A stretch of DNA of 6,029 bases from an uncultured Spirochaetales bacterium (GCA_946061495.1 CAMGSV010000150.1:1-6029); one strand, 5' to 3'. Shown: positions 1 to 6,029, counted from the stretch's first letter. The notes: a model not told the origin generated them from the sequence alone. Numbers and translations: made by a program.

Positions 1-1792
1 GGATAAATTCCTTGGCTGTTGAAGAATAACCTTCAGCATTTTTATGAGAACCATAGTCCATTGCCATAGTATTCTGTTCTCCATCTCTAAGATTAGCAAA
101 TGTTCCGTCGGCTTTTTTAGCATCATCATTGAAGCCGAAGCGGTTCACGCCGGGAGCGGCACCGCCACCTCCTCCACCACCCATGCCCTTTCCTCCGGCT
201 CCCAGATGGGCGTAGCCGTGGAGGGCAGATTTGAACTTCTGGCCAGCCCGGTACTTTGCCTCCGCTCCCATGGCCTTCAATCCTGCACCGAGCTGTCCTG
301 CTTGTGTATGTCCCTTGGCCGCAGCTTCTCCCATGGCCGTCCGTCCTGCCGCCCTCATGGCGGCCATGGAGCCGCTGGCGTTCACCGCACCACGCACGGC
401 AGCAGGAACACCTTGGGTAGCAAGAGCAGTAGCTCCACCTGCAACAGCTGTAGCACCACGGACCGCAGCATTCCCTACCGCCATGGCCGTCCCCATAGCT
501 GCCACCATTTCTCCCATAGAAAGCTGGGGCTGCCCTGTCATAAGAGCAACTGCCAACTTTGGAGCAGATTGAGTCGGCATCCAGGTGAGGATGATGATGA
601 AGAATACGTACGCAAAGGTGGTCAGGTTGAAGCCGGCCCCCTCCCCGATGGTTGTGATGGCCATGTCCAGGAAGGCGGACAGCCCGAACCACATACACAA
701 GGTAATCATCACCAATTTAGCAGCCTGGCCCAGCAGCGACGGCATCACCTTAGCGGCCACGTCCTTGAACTCCTCCATCAGGATGAAAGGCAAGCACACC
801 GACCCGACGCTCACCACGATGGTGAACTCCACGATGCAGGCCACATACTGGATGCAGCTGAACACCATTGCCAGAACTATGGCCAGCATGGAGATGAAGG
901 TCAGAAGCATGTCCCAGATCCGCCGCACAGGAAAATCCAGGACACCTTTTGTCTTGGCCATGCTGCGGGTGATGAAGTTCCTGTCCTCCTGGTTCGCCTC
1001 GTAGTTGGCCTGCCACTCCTCGTCAACACTAGTCCACTCCTTCTCCCACATGATCTGGGCGGAGAGCAGCGCGATCCTCAACATGGCGTTGGGAGACAGG
1101 TAGGCTGACCCCACGTTCACCCCGTCAATTTCTGCATTAAGATAAATGTTTTTCAGGATGTATTTATCAGCAAGGCTCAGGTCCTCCACCTCGTTGCCAT
1201 CCTTGTCCACCGGGGCGAGCACCGTGCGGATGGCCTCCAGCGTCCGCCTCTGGCTCGAGTCGTGCTGGTTGCGACGAGCCTCCGTAATCCTGTCCACCTC
1301 CTGCTCAAAGACCTGGTCATCCAACAACCGCTCCGGCTGGTAAGTTGAGGGACTCCCCTGGTTCCAGATATCAGCAGCAGCAACGGCTTTTCTGTCCTGG
1401 CTCAATTCCGCCAGCACCTCCCCAGCAATTGCCTCCTCCTGCTCCTTGACAATCTGATCCATCTTGCGCAGGAATTCCGCCAGCTGGGCCGTCACCATTC
1501 CCACCGTAGCCCCCGATGCAGCCGTTCCCATGCCGGATGAGAAGGATTTCAACCTTGAACAAAGCATAGGATAGGCATTGATGATGAAGATGAAGAAGAG
1601 CATCTTGGCAATCATACCGATGACCCCCTTCTGAGTCTCCATGAAGCCAAAGGCAATCTTGACGCAGGTCCACAGTATGGCCGCAAACCCCAAAATCGTT
1701 CCAATGGTTCTGGCTATGGAGATGAAGTACACCCCTGTATTGGCAAAATAATCGATGACCTGCATTACGGGCAGGTCTATCCACTTCGGCAT
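1..1792 (-). CDS. trbL: TrbL/VirB6-like polytopic inner-membrane protein of a conjugative T4SS (partial, 3' end off window)
   Basis: I translated this frame by hand. It starts at ATG 1792 and stays open for 597 codons to the window edge, so the C-terminus is missing. The start has a strong AAGGAGG at 1799-1805, 6 nt upstream, and lies 11 nt after the trbJ stop. Two hydrophobic segments lie at about residues 21-49 and 59-78. A hydrophilic, charged loop covers about 79-290. Four more membrane segments follow at about 294-318, 320-338, 351-378 and 391-406, then the motif SAPKLAVALMTGQPQLS (409-425) at the end of the membrane region. The tail from about 430 is Ala/Gly/Met-rich with a Gly run at 538-544. 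Several membrane helices, this post-helix motif and a Gly/Ala tail fit the TrbL/VirB6 family, which forms part of the inner-membrane channel. The position after trbJ agrees. The visible part already exceeds RP4 TrbL (about 528 residues). Codon use and GC shift sharply along the gene. A VirB6-like label would serve equally well. Confidence 0.9.
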   Translation of the reverse strand, partial: MPKWIDLPVMQVIDYFANTGVYFISIARTIGTILGFAAILWTCVKIAFGFMETQKGVIGMIAKMLFFIFIINAYPMLCSRLKSFSSGMGTAASGATVGMVTAQLAEFLRKMDQIVKEQEEAIAGEVLAELSQDRKAVAAADIWNQGSPSTYQPERLLDDQVFEQEVDRITEARRNQHDSSQRRTLEAIRTVLAPVDKDGNEVEDLSLADKYILKNIYLNAEIDGVNVGSAYLSPNAMLRIALLSAQIMWEKEWTSVDEEWQANYEANQEDRNFITRSMAKTKGVLDFPVRRIWDMLLTFISMLAIVLAMVFSCIQYVACIVEFTIVVSVGSVCLPFILMEEFKDVAAKVMPSLLGQAAKLVMITLCMWFGLSAFLDMAITTIGEGAGFNLTTFAYVFFIIILTWMPTQSAPKLAVALMTGQPQLSMGEMVAAMGTAMAVGNAAVRGATAVAGGATALATQGVPAAVRGAVNASGSMAAMRAAGRTAMGEAAAKGHTQAGQLGAGLKAMGAEAKYRAGQKFKSALHGYAHLGAGGKGMGGGGGGGAAPGVNRFGFNDDAKKADGTFANLRDGEQNTMAMDYGSHKNAEGYSSTAKEFI

Positions 1793-1798
1793 GTCGTA

Positions 1799-1805
1799 CC
1801 TCCTT
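1799..1805 (-). promoter_or_regulatory. trbL Shine-Dalgarno overlapping the trbJ stop
   Basis: AAGGAGG reads on the minus strand 6 nt before the trbL ATG. Its two leading A bases belong to the TAA stop codon of trbJ (1804-1806). A ribosome ending trbJ therefore sits on the trbL initiation site, which suggests coupled translation. This site fixes the trbL start at 1792. Confidence 0.85.
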
Positions 1806-2712
1806 AGAACATGGAGTCCTGCTGCTCACGGGTGACGCTCTCCATCTTGAGCCTCGCCTTTGCTTCCATATCTTGCATTTCCTTTTCATCGTTAATAGCT
1901 TGCTGCCACGCAGTCTGGGCAGAGGCTTGATTCAAAGCTGCCTCCAGTTCAGATAATCCAATTCTGTTTTCACGGAGCAAAACCAGAATCTGCTGCAGGA
2001 ATTCCTTCTCCGTATGCTCCTCCCCGGTGGTGGCTTGACTGACAATCTCATTTGACAAAGCCAGATCTGCTTCTGTTTGCATGGCGATGGCCTCCTCTGT
2101 GGCAGATGCCATAATTTTGGAGGAAACTTCTTTCAGCATCAGCTTCTTCTGCTGCATGTAGGTGTAGTTCCGGGGAGAAATCCCGTACTTCTGCCAGATG
2201 GCCCGACGTTGATCCTCATTAAGACCATTCACCAGGGCATCGGCGGCATAATCCCAGCTGTTCTTGAATTCCTTCCCCACACCTTTCAAAACAGAAGCCA
2301 AGTCCTTGTCATTGTTTCCTGCTCCCACCAGGTCGGCCACCGTAAAGGACATGCCTCCCACAGAATATTGCTTGGTGGTAAAAATTTCCTCGATTTTGCG
2401 AATGTTAGTCAGCTGCTTGTTTACACTACGAGTAACATCTTTAATCTCATCTCTAAAATCCAAGTCTCCATCCCACTGGATGTTGTCCAGATCCCAGCTT
2501 TTTGCTTGTTCCAGATAAAACTGGTACTGCTGGTAGGCCTGCTCCACCTGCTTGATGGTGTTCATCACCATGTCGTAGCTGGAATACAGCTGGTCTATGG
2601 CGGCAAGCCAGTTGGTCACGTCCATGACCGGATACCCCTGGGCCATTGACACAGATGGCAGACAAAACAACACACTACACAGCATCAGCAGCTTCCGAAC
2701 TAAATTCCTCAT
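1804..2712 (-). CDS. trbJ: TrbJ/VirB5-like exported T4SS protein
   Basis: This 302-residue protein belongs to the P-type conjugative transfer TrbJ family, the VirB5-like periplasmic and pilus-associated component. It has a clear signal peptide: basic residues near the N-terminus (R2, R6, K7), a hydrophobic core at 8-18 and a likely cleavage after SMA24 before Q25. The mature start, PVMDVTNWLAAIDQLY (28-43), resembles the conserved TrbJ N-terminus as I remember it. A Gln/Tyr-rich helical stretch at about 44-72 and long charged helices at about 185-302 fit the mostly alpha-helical VirB5 fold. The mature protein has no cysteine, since C12 and C17 lie in the signal peptide and do not form a lipobox. 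The ATG overlaps the trbE stop in an ATGA junction (4 nt), with AAGGAGG at 2719-2725 inside the end of trbE, 6 nt upstream. TAA ends the gene 11 nt before trbL. A trbK lipoprotein gene, present between trbJ and trbL in several trb operons, is absent. Confidence 0.9.
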   Translation of the reverse strand: MRNLVRKLLMLCSVLFCLPSVSMAQGYPVMDVTNWLAAIDQLYSSYDMVMNTIKQVEQAYQQYQFYLEQAKSWDLDNIQWDGDLDFRDEIKDVTRSVNKQLTNIRKIEEIFTTKQYSVGGMSFTVADLVGAGNNDKDLASVLKGVGKEFKNSWDYAADALVNGLNEDQRRAIWQKYGISPRNYTYMQQKKLMLKEVSSKIMASATEEAIAMQTEADLALSNEIVSQATTGEEHTEKEFLQQILVLLRENRIGLSELEAALNQASAQTAWQQAINDEKEMQDMEAKARLKMESVTREQQDSMF

Positions 2713-5246
2713 CTCAATCCTCCTTGTCCCTGCACAAGATGGCTGTAATCCACCTTTTTTGCATCAAGAATTTCCCGTGACAAATCCCTGCCACTGTTGC
2801 GACCGTATTTTGCCTCGATGGCATCCAGGATCTTGTGGTCCTCCTTGCTGTTGGTCAGCAGCGCCAGCTGGACAGCATCGAGATCCAGCTGAAAAAGCCT
2901 CGTCCCTTGGGATGACTTGTAGTAGTAGTCCCGCTTCTTGCGGCACCGCCGGGTGTCCGCCAGGAGGGAGATCTCGCTGTCATCCAAACCAAAGAGTCTG
3001 TATGCTTCCTTCACCATCTTGGTGGTGGCCTCCTCGTTGGGCAGATACACCTTGCTGGCACATTGGCTAATAATGGTGGAAGCAATAGGAGAATTAGCAG
3101 CATCTTCAAGTTCCTGTGTGGCAAAGATTACAAAGACATTTTTCTTTCTGAGAGTTTTAAGCCACTCTGCAATTTTTCTGGCAAAAATGTCGTTTTTTAG
3201 GAAAACCCAAGCCTCATCCAAAATCAACAATGTAGGTCTTCCATCAAAGGACTTCTCGCAGTGATGGAACAGGTACAGCAAAGCCGGTGTCACCGCTGCA
3301 GAACCCATGGCCATAAGGGTTCCCATCTCGAACATTGTCCATCCTTTCAAATTTTCAAGTCCGCCAGATTCTTGTCCACTCTTGTCAAACAAGTTGCCGT
3401 ACTGTCCGCCAAGCATATAGGGAGTCAAGGCATCTCGAATGACCTCCTGGCGAGTCTCTGGATCCTGATAGTCGCAGTAGTTCCAGAAACTGGTCAAATC
3501 TCGCTGCTCGGCAGGCTTCTCCGCCAGAAGTTGTAAGGCTTCAGTAATTGACTTTCTCATCAGGGGTGTTATCACTACATTTTGTTCCGTCAGCAAGCAC
3601 TCCACAAATTCTGTTGCCCAGCGACGTTCAAGCTCATCATCAACACCCTTCAAAGGATGGAAAGAAATGTCATCCTTTCCCGGCTCCATGTATGAGCCAC
3701 CAACTGCCATGGTCAGATTTCTCGCTGACAAGTCCTTGTCAAAAATGATGACCTGGCTACGTGGATACTTGAGCCACTGCACCTCCAGCAGCGACAGGTA
3801 CGTGGACTTTCCCGCTCCCGTAGGTCCCGAGCACCAGTGGTGTCCCACATCTGTTGTATTCAAATTAAGAAAAAATGGAATTCCCGCCGCAGTGGAGCAG
3901 ATGACATGGGGAGCATCATTCCCAGAGACGGTGCCAAGAAAATTGTTTTTCCTCATACCACCCCATACAGAGCTGATGGGAATAGCATGGCTCATATTGG
4001 TGGTGGAGACAAACAAACTTCGTGTATTTGCATACACATTGCCGGGCTGCATGGACAGGAACGACTGCAGGGCGTTGTGGGTCTCCTCCTTCACGGCGAA
4101 CCCGCAGGTGCCGATGATTCCAGCAATGTATTTTGTTTTTTCTTCCGCCATTTCCAAATCCTCGTCCCACACCTGGACGGTGGAGATGTAGTCACCAAAT
4201 CCACACACACCCATAGTAGCTTGAGCCTTGGCAGTGGCGGCATCTGACTCCTGGGCAATAGAGCCGGAATTCTCCCTGTTGGACTGAATCTTGGCGGTGG
4301 CCTCCAGCACCCATTGACCCAAAGACTTCCGGGCCGAGTGGAACTTCTTCTCCGCCTTGTCAATCCTCTTTATGGCCTCTTCCTTCGAGAGTGTCATGAA
4401 CCGGATGCTCCACCGTAGCTCGCAGTCGGCGTTGTTCAATGCGTCGAACATGGCGGGGATTGTCGCAGAGGGAAAATCCGAGACCGTGAGGATCGGGATA
4501 TAGTGCCGCCCGAGCCGCATCGGCTGGGATGTCTCAAGGTCGCAGTCAGTGACGCACCTGTCCAGGAATAGCTTGTAGTCCTCCGGCAGGACCATCTTGT
4601 GCCAGTCCAAGGAAACAGAACTGTGCAGGAAGGCCAGAAGCTCGTCGCTGCCAAGCCTCCTCAGGTACATGGCCTGTCCGATGATGCCTGCAATTTTCCC
4701 CGTCTCCATACGGAAATTTTTCAGCTGATTTTCAAACAAACTTATATCAAGACTTCCAGCTTGACTTGTATTCCCTGATTTGTAGAAAAAGCCCTTTGAT
4801 TTTTGCTGGATTTCAGGAGGGAGCTGATAGGTAAACGTTAAATAATAGCGATTTTCATAATGAGACTTTATGTAGGAAAAATTAAGTTCCCGCTGCCGCT
4901 CCACCAGGAAACCTGCCATGCTGGTGAACTTTGAGCCAGGATACTCGTTGGAAATGCGCCGATGGAGATGGAACTGGAATGCCCAGCCTTCTCCCAGCTG
5001 CATTGCACAGTTATTGAACAAGGCAGCCACTGCATTGACCCGTGCTGCAGAACAGGAGTCTAAGTCAGGAGCTACAAACTCATAACTACAACTGATAGCT
5101 CCATTTTTCAGCAAAACAACTCCATCTTCCACCATCAAAACCCAAGGACAAAGGGAGGAAAGTCTCTGTCCCTTGTTTTTATATACACTCATTTTTGCCG
5201 GATTGAAAACAGGAGTTTGCTTTTTTTTCTTACCTTCTTTATCCAT
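2709..5246 (-). CDS. trbE: TrbE/VirB4-like T4SS assembly ATPase
   Basis: This 845-residue protein is the VirB4-class ATPase that powers pilus assembly and substrate transfer at the cytoplasmic face. The N-terminal part (about 12-430) is the CagE/TrbE/VirB4 N-terminal region and includes an FNPAK motif at 14-18 soon after a Lys-rich start. The C-terminal P-loop domain carries Walker A GPTGAGKS (474-481, K480, S481), the strand and acidic loop VIIFDKD (499-505), Walker B TLLILDEAW (672-680, D677, E678) and FATQE (708-712). All nucleotide-binding residues look intact. The length is close to RP4 TrbE (about 850). I chose ATG 5246 because GGAGG (5253-5257) lies 6 nt upstream; a TTG 12 codons earlier lacks a comparable site. 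The gene overlaps trbD by 8 nt and trbJ by 4 nt, which implies translational coupling. A run of eight A bases lies in codons 7-9. GC varies strongly along the gene. Confidence 0.96.
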   Translation of the reverse strand: MDKEGKKKKQTPVFNPAKMSVYKNKGQRLSSLCPWVLMVEDGVVLLKNGAISCSYEFVAPDLDSCSAARVNAVAALFNNCAMQLGEGWAFQFHLHRRISNEYPGSKFTSMAGFLVERQRELNFSYIKSHYENRYYLTFTYQLPPEIQQKSKGFFYKSGNTSQAGSLDISLFENQLKNFRMETGKIAGIIGQAMYLRRLGSDELLAFLHSSVSLDWHKMVLPEDYKLFLDRCVTDCDLETSQPMRLGRHYIPILTVSDFPSATIPAMFDALNNADCELRWSIRFMTLSKEEAIKRIDKAEKKFHSARKSLGQWVLEATAKIQSNRENSGSIAQESDAATAKAQATMGVCGFGDYISTVQVWDEDLEMAEEKTKYIAGIIGTCGFAVKEETHNALQSFLSMQPGNVYANTRSLFVSTTNMSHAIPISSVWGGMRKNNFLGTVSGNDAPHVICSTAAGIPFFLNLNTTDVGHHWCSGPTGAGKSTYLSLLEVQWLKYPRSQVIIFDKDLSARNLTMAVGGSYMEPGKDDISFHPLKGVDDELERRWATEFVECLLTEQNVVITPLMRKSITEALQLLAEKPAEQRDLTSFWNYCDYQDPETRQEVIRDALTPYMLGGQYGNLFDKSGQESGGLENLKGWTMFEMGTLMAMGSAAVTPALLYLFHHCEKSFDGRPTLLILDEAWVFLKNDIFARKIAEWLKTLRKKNVFVIFATQELEDAANSPIASTIISQCASKVYLPNEEATTKMVKEAYRLFGLDDSEISLLADTRRCRKKRDYYYKSSQGTRLFQLDLDAVQLALLTNSKEDHKILDAIEAKYGRNSGRDLSREILDAKKVDYSHLVQGQGGLR

Positions 5247-5496
5247 GATATACCTCCGATTGCCCAAGATTTTCCACCACAAAGTTCACAAGATAAGGTT
5301 CTCCTTTACACATGAACCTTACCACAGCGAATGCCACCACCCCAACAATAATGCACCACACTGATACCAGCGTAGCAAGTACCGTAGTCACCATCATAAT
5401 AAGCACAAATGCCAACTCTCCTATCCCCATAAATTGGATGGGATGTAAAAGACTTTTGTGTACTTCCACCTGATAATCAAACAATGACTCTTCCAC
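5239..5496 (-). CDS. trbD: TrbD/VirB3-like inner-membrane protein
   Basis: This 85-residue protein has a short hydrophilic N-terminus (MEESLFDYQVEVHK), a Leu-His-Pro motif at 17-19 and two closely spaced hydrophobic segments at about 28-45 and 46-62. The arrangement matches TrbD/VirB3: RP4 TrbD has a similar HRALTRP-type motif before its helices, then Arg-x-Met and an acid-Pro pair, seen here as RFMCKGEPYL (60-69). VirB3 proteins work with VirB4 at the inner membrane in pilus assembly, and some are fused to VirB4. Here the two genes are separate but overlap by 8 nt. The start is GTG with GGAG at 5503-5506, 6 nt upstream. An in-frame ATG four codons earlier is followed by GAG, TTT and TAA, the stop directly abutting the GTG, so that ATG cannot start the gene. 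The gene lies just downstream of an intrinsic terminator, so its expression may be well below that of the pilin. At 85 residues it is slightly short for the family (about 100). Confidence 0.85.
   Translation of the reverse strand: MEESLFDYQVEVHKSLLHPIQFMGIGELAFVLIMMVTTVLATLVSVWCIIVGVVAFAVVRFMCKGEPYLVNFVVENLGQSEVYHG
5253..5257 (-). promoter_or_regulatory. trbE Shine-Dalgarno that decides the start
   Basis: GGAGG lies 6 nt before ATG 5246 and inside the last codons of trbD. The longer reading from a TTG at 5282 would place this site inside the coding sequence, so the ATG is preferred. Confidence 0.85.
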
Positions 5497-5502
5497 TTAA
5501 AA

Positions 5503-5506
5503 CTCC
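5503..5506 (-). promoter_or_regulatory. trbD Shine-Dalgarno supporting a GTG start
   Basis: GGAG lies 6 nt before GTG 5496, the same spacing as at the other genes here. It comes only 3 nt after the T run of the terminator at 5510-5554, so read-through transcripts carry this site directly behind the hairpin. Confidence 0.7.
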
Positions 5507-5509
5507 ATC

Positions 5510-5554
5510 AAAAAAACTGACAGGGCTTGTGACCTTCAGTTCCACCCTGCCAGT
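5510..5554 (-). terminator. Intrinsic terminator or attenuator between the pilin gene and trbD
   Basis: On the minus strand, ACTGGCAGGG (5554-5545) pairs with CCCTGTCAGT (5525-5516) as a 10-bp stem with one G-U pair. The loop is 19 nt. A T run (5515-5510, seven T counting the last stem base) follows directly. The stem begins 10 nt after the trbC stop. No matching T run exists on the plus strand, so it acts only in the direction of the operon. The inferred role is partial termination, giving more pilin transcript than transcript for trbD onward. The rather long loop may weaken it. Confidence 0.78.
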
Positions 5555-5564
5555 CTCTGCTACC

Positions 5565-5969
5565 TTAGTTAGGTGATACTCCAAGGAAGTAGCTGGTGAT
5601 ACCCGCAGCAGAACCAATACCAATAACAGCGATTACCCAGGGCATGACCTTCTTGATGGCACTAGCCCCCTCTCCCTGCGCATTTGCCCAGGCAATGACT
5701 GCAAAGCAGATCATCAGGGCGATGCACATGATGACAGCCACAGTCTTTCCGCTGAACAGGTCCATCACAAGCCCGGCCTTGTCCTCAAGCTCGCTGATTG
5801 TCCCCGAACTTTGCGCAATGGCCGCCATAGTTGAAAGAACGAGCAAACTAATCAGACAAAAAAGAAATTTCTTTAGAAAACCTCTTCTTTTTTCTTTTTC
5901 AGTCAACACAACCTTTTCATTTGCCATTACCTTTCCTAAACCAATTCCTTGAGTTACTACTTTACTCAT
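5565..5969 (-). CDS. trbC: TrbC/VirB2-like major pilin precursor
   Basis: This 134-residue protein (from ATG 5969) has the layout of a VirB2/TrbC propilin. It has a long basic N-region (KEKRRGFLKK at 25-34), a hydrophobic core (about 35-50) and a likely signal peptidase site after AAIA (52) before QSS. The mature part is about 82 residues. It holds an acidic stretch (ISELEDK), two membrane helices at about 74-96 and 108-130, and a short polar loop (AQGEGASAIKK) between them. VirB2-family pilins are stored in the inner membrane as such two-helix proteins before assembly into the pilus. The first position in the operon, ahead of trbD, agrees. Start choice: ATG 5969 has GGGAG (5976-5980) 6 nt upstream. 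ATG 5927 has AGGA (5934-5937) 6 nt upstream and would give a 38-residue leader, close to the family norm. TTG 5999 lies in a hairpin loop and is unlikely. A strong hairpin precedes the gene and a terminator follows it. Confidence 0.87.
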   Translation of the reverse strand: MSKVVTQGIGLGKVMANEKVVLTEKEKRRGFLKKFLFCLISLLVLSTMAAIAQSSGTISELEDKAGLVMDLFSGKTVAVIMCIALMICFAVIAWANAQGEGASAIKKVMPWVIAVIGIGSAAGITSYFLGVSPN

Positions 5970-5975
5970 TACATA

Positions 5976-5980
5976 CTCCC
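5976..5980 (-). promoter_or_regulatory. trbC Shine-Dalgarno
   Basis: GGGAG lies 6 nt before ATG 5969 and adjoins the base of the upstream stem-loop. It favours this start over the downstream ATG 5927, which has only the weaker AGGA. Confidence 0.65.
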
Positions 5981-6013
5981 ATAAAAAGTCAACGAGCAAG
6001 TCGACTTTCTATA
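5980..6013 (-). promoter_or_regulatory. Stem-loop in the leader of the pilin gene
   Basis: On the minus strand, TATAGAAAGTCGAC (6013-6000) can pair with GTTGACTTTTTATG (5993-5980) around a 6-nt loop (TTGCTC). This gives 14 continuous pairs, including three G-U pairs, the outermost being one of them. The stem ends where the pilin Shine-Dalgarno begins. Possible roles are mRNA protection, control of initiation or a weak terminator of an upstream gene. The T run is within the 3' arm, so a classical terminator is less likely. The promoter is not visible in the window. Confidence 0.5.
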
Positions 6014-6029
6014 TCTATTTAATTAGCAG

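Noticed and set aside
126..698. A 190-codon open frame on the minus strand in another frame
   Set aside because: It is an out-of-frame shadow of trbL with a Gly/Arg/Cys-rich product. The trbL frame gives sensible helices and a family motif through the same bases.
44..1108. A 354-codon open frame on the plus strand
   Set aside because: It lies antisense to trbL. Its product is His/Gly/Ser-rich without family features, and its openness follows from the GC-rich codons of trbL.
1371..1889. A 172-codon minus-strand frame spanning the trbJ/trbL junction
   Set aside because: It begins inside trbJ in another frame and runs through the N-terminal region of trbL. Both real genes have strong Shine-Dalgarno sites and family-like sequence.
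2077..2649. A 190-codon plus-strand frame opposite trbJ
   Set aside because: It is a hydrophobic shadow of trbJ, and no ribosome-binding site or family match was recognised.
3667..4247. Two overlapping plus-strand frames opposite trbE
   Set aside because: Both overlap the intact ATPase domain on the other strand and show no motifs.
5244..5282. Longer trbE start at TTG 5282
   Set aside because: It adds 12 residues encoded inside trbD, including across the GGAGG site, and has no good ribosome-binding site of its own.
5970..5999. Longer pilin start at TTG 5999
   Set aside because: The TTG lies in the loop of the leader hairpin without a good Shine-Dalgarno, and two better-supported ATG starts follow.
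6006..6029. A -10-like TATAGA in the AT-rich leader
   Set aside because: Any matching -35 box would lie beyond the window edge, and A/T-rich leaders contain such hexamers by chance.
1..6029. CRISPR array, tRNA/rRNA, insertion sequence, oriT or cargo genes
   Set aside because: No regular repeats, RNA gene signatures, terminal inverted repeats or transposase-like frames were seen, and trb genes fill nearly all the sequence.

Overview
The window is a stretch of a conjugation-type (P-type/Trb, VirB-like) type IV secretion operon. All five genes lie on the minus strand, so transcription runs from position 6029 towards 1. In transcription order they are trbC (VirB2-like pilin precursor), trbD (VirB3-like), trbE (VirB4-like ATPase), trbJ (VirB5-like) and trbL (VirB6-like, cut by the left window edge). 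This matches the trbC-D-E-J-L order of the Ti-plasmid/ICE type of trb operon. It differs from RP4, where trbF to trbI lie between trbE and trbJ. No trbK lipoprotein gene sits between trbJ and trbL. From this order I expect trbB (VirB11 ATPase) beyond the right edge and trbF/G/I (VirB8/9/10) beyond the left edge, but neither can be seen here.

The organism is a diderm bacterium, or an integrative element or plasmid within one: exported pilin and VirB5-like proteins together with VirB3/4/6 homologues belong to envelope-spanning systems. Base composition is mixed. Hand counts give about 37% GC in some 120-180 nt blocks and 58-62% in others within the same genes. I cannot name a species. No relaxase, coupling protein, oriT, transposase, integrase, cargo gene, tRNA or CRISPR array is visible.

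Layout: 5970-6029 is a leader containing a long A/U-rich stem-loop just upstream of the pilin Shine-Dalgarno. 5565-5969 is trbC. 5497-5564 is a 68-nt gap with a convincing intrinsic terminator pointing in the direction of transcription. 5239-5496 is trbD. 2709-5246 is trbE, overlapping trbD by 8 nt. 1804-2712 is trbJ, overlapping trbE by 4 nt. 1-1792 is trbL, 11 nt after trbJ and open to the window edge. No stretch over 300 nt lacks a gene.

Together the genes encode the pilin (TrbC), two inner-membrane platform proteins (TrbD, TrbL), the main assembly ATPase (TrbE) and a periplasmic pilus-tip/adhesin-like component (TrbJ). The core machinery is a known family. The most interesting local signals are regulatory (the pilin/trbD terminator and the leader hairpin) and compositional (mosaic GC inside trbE and trbL).
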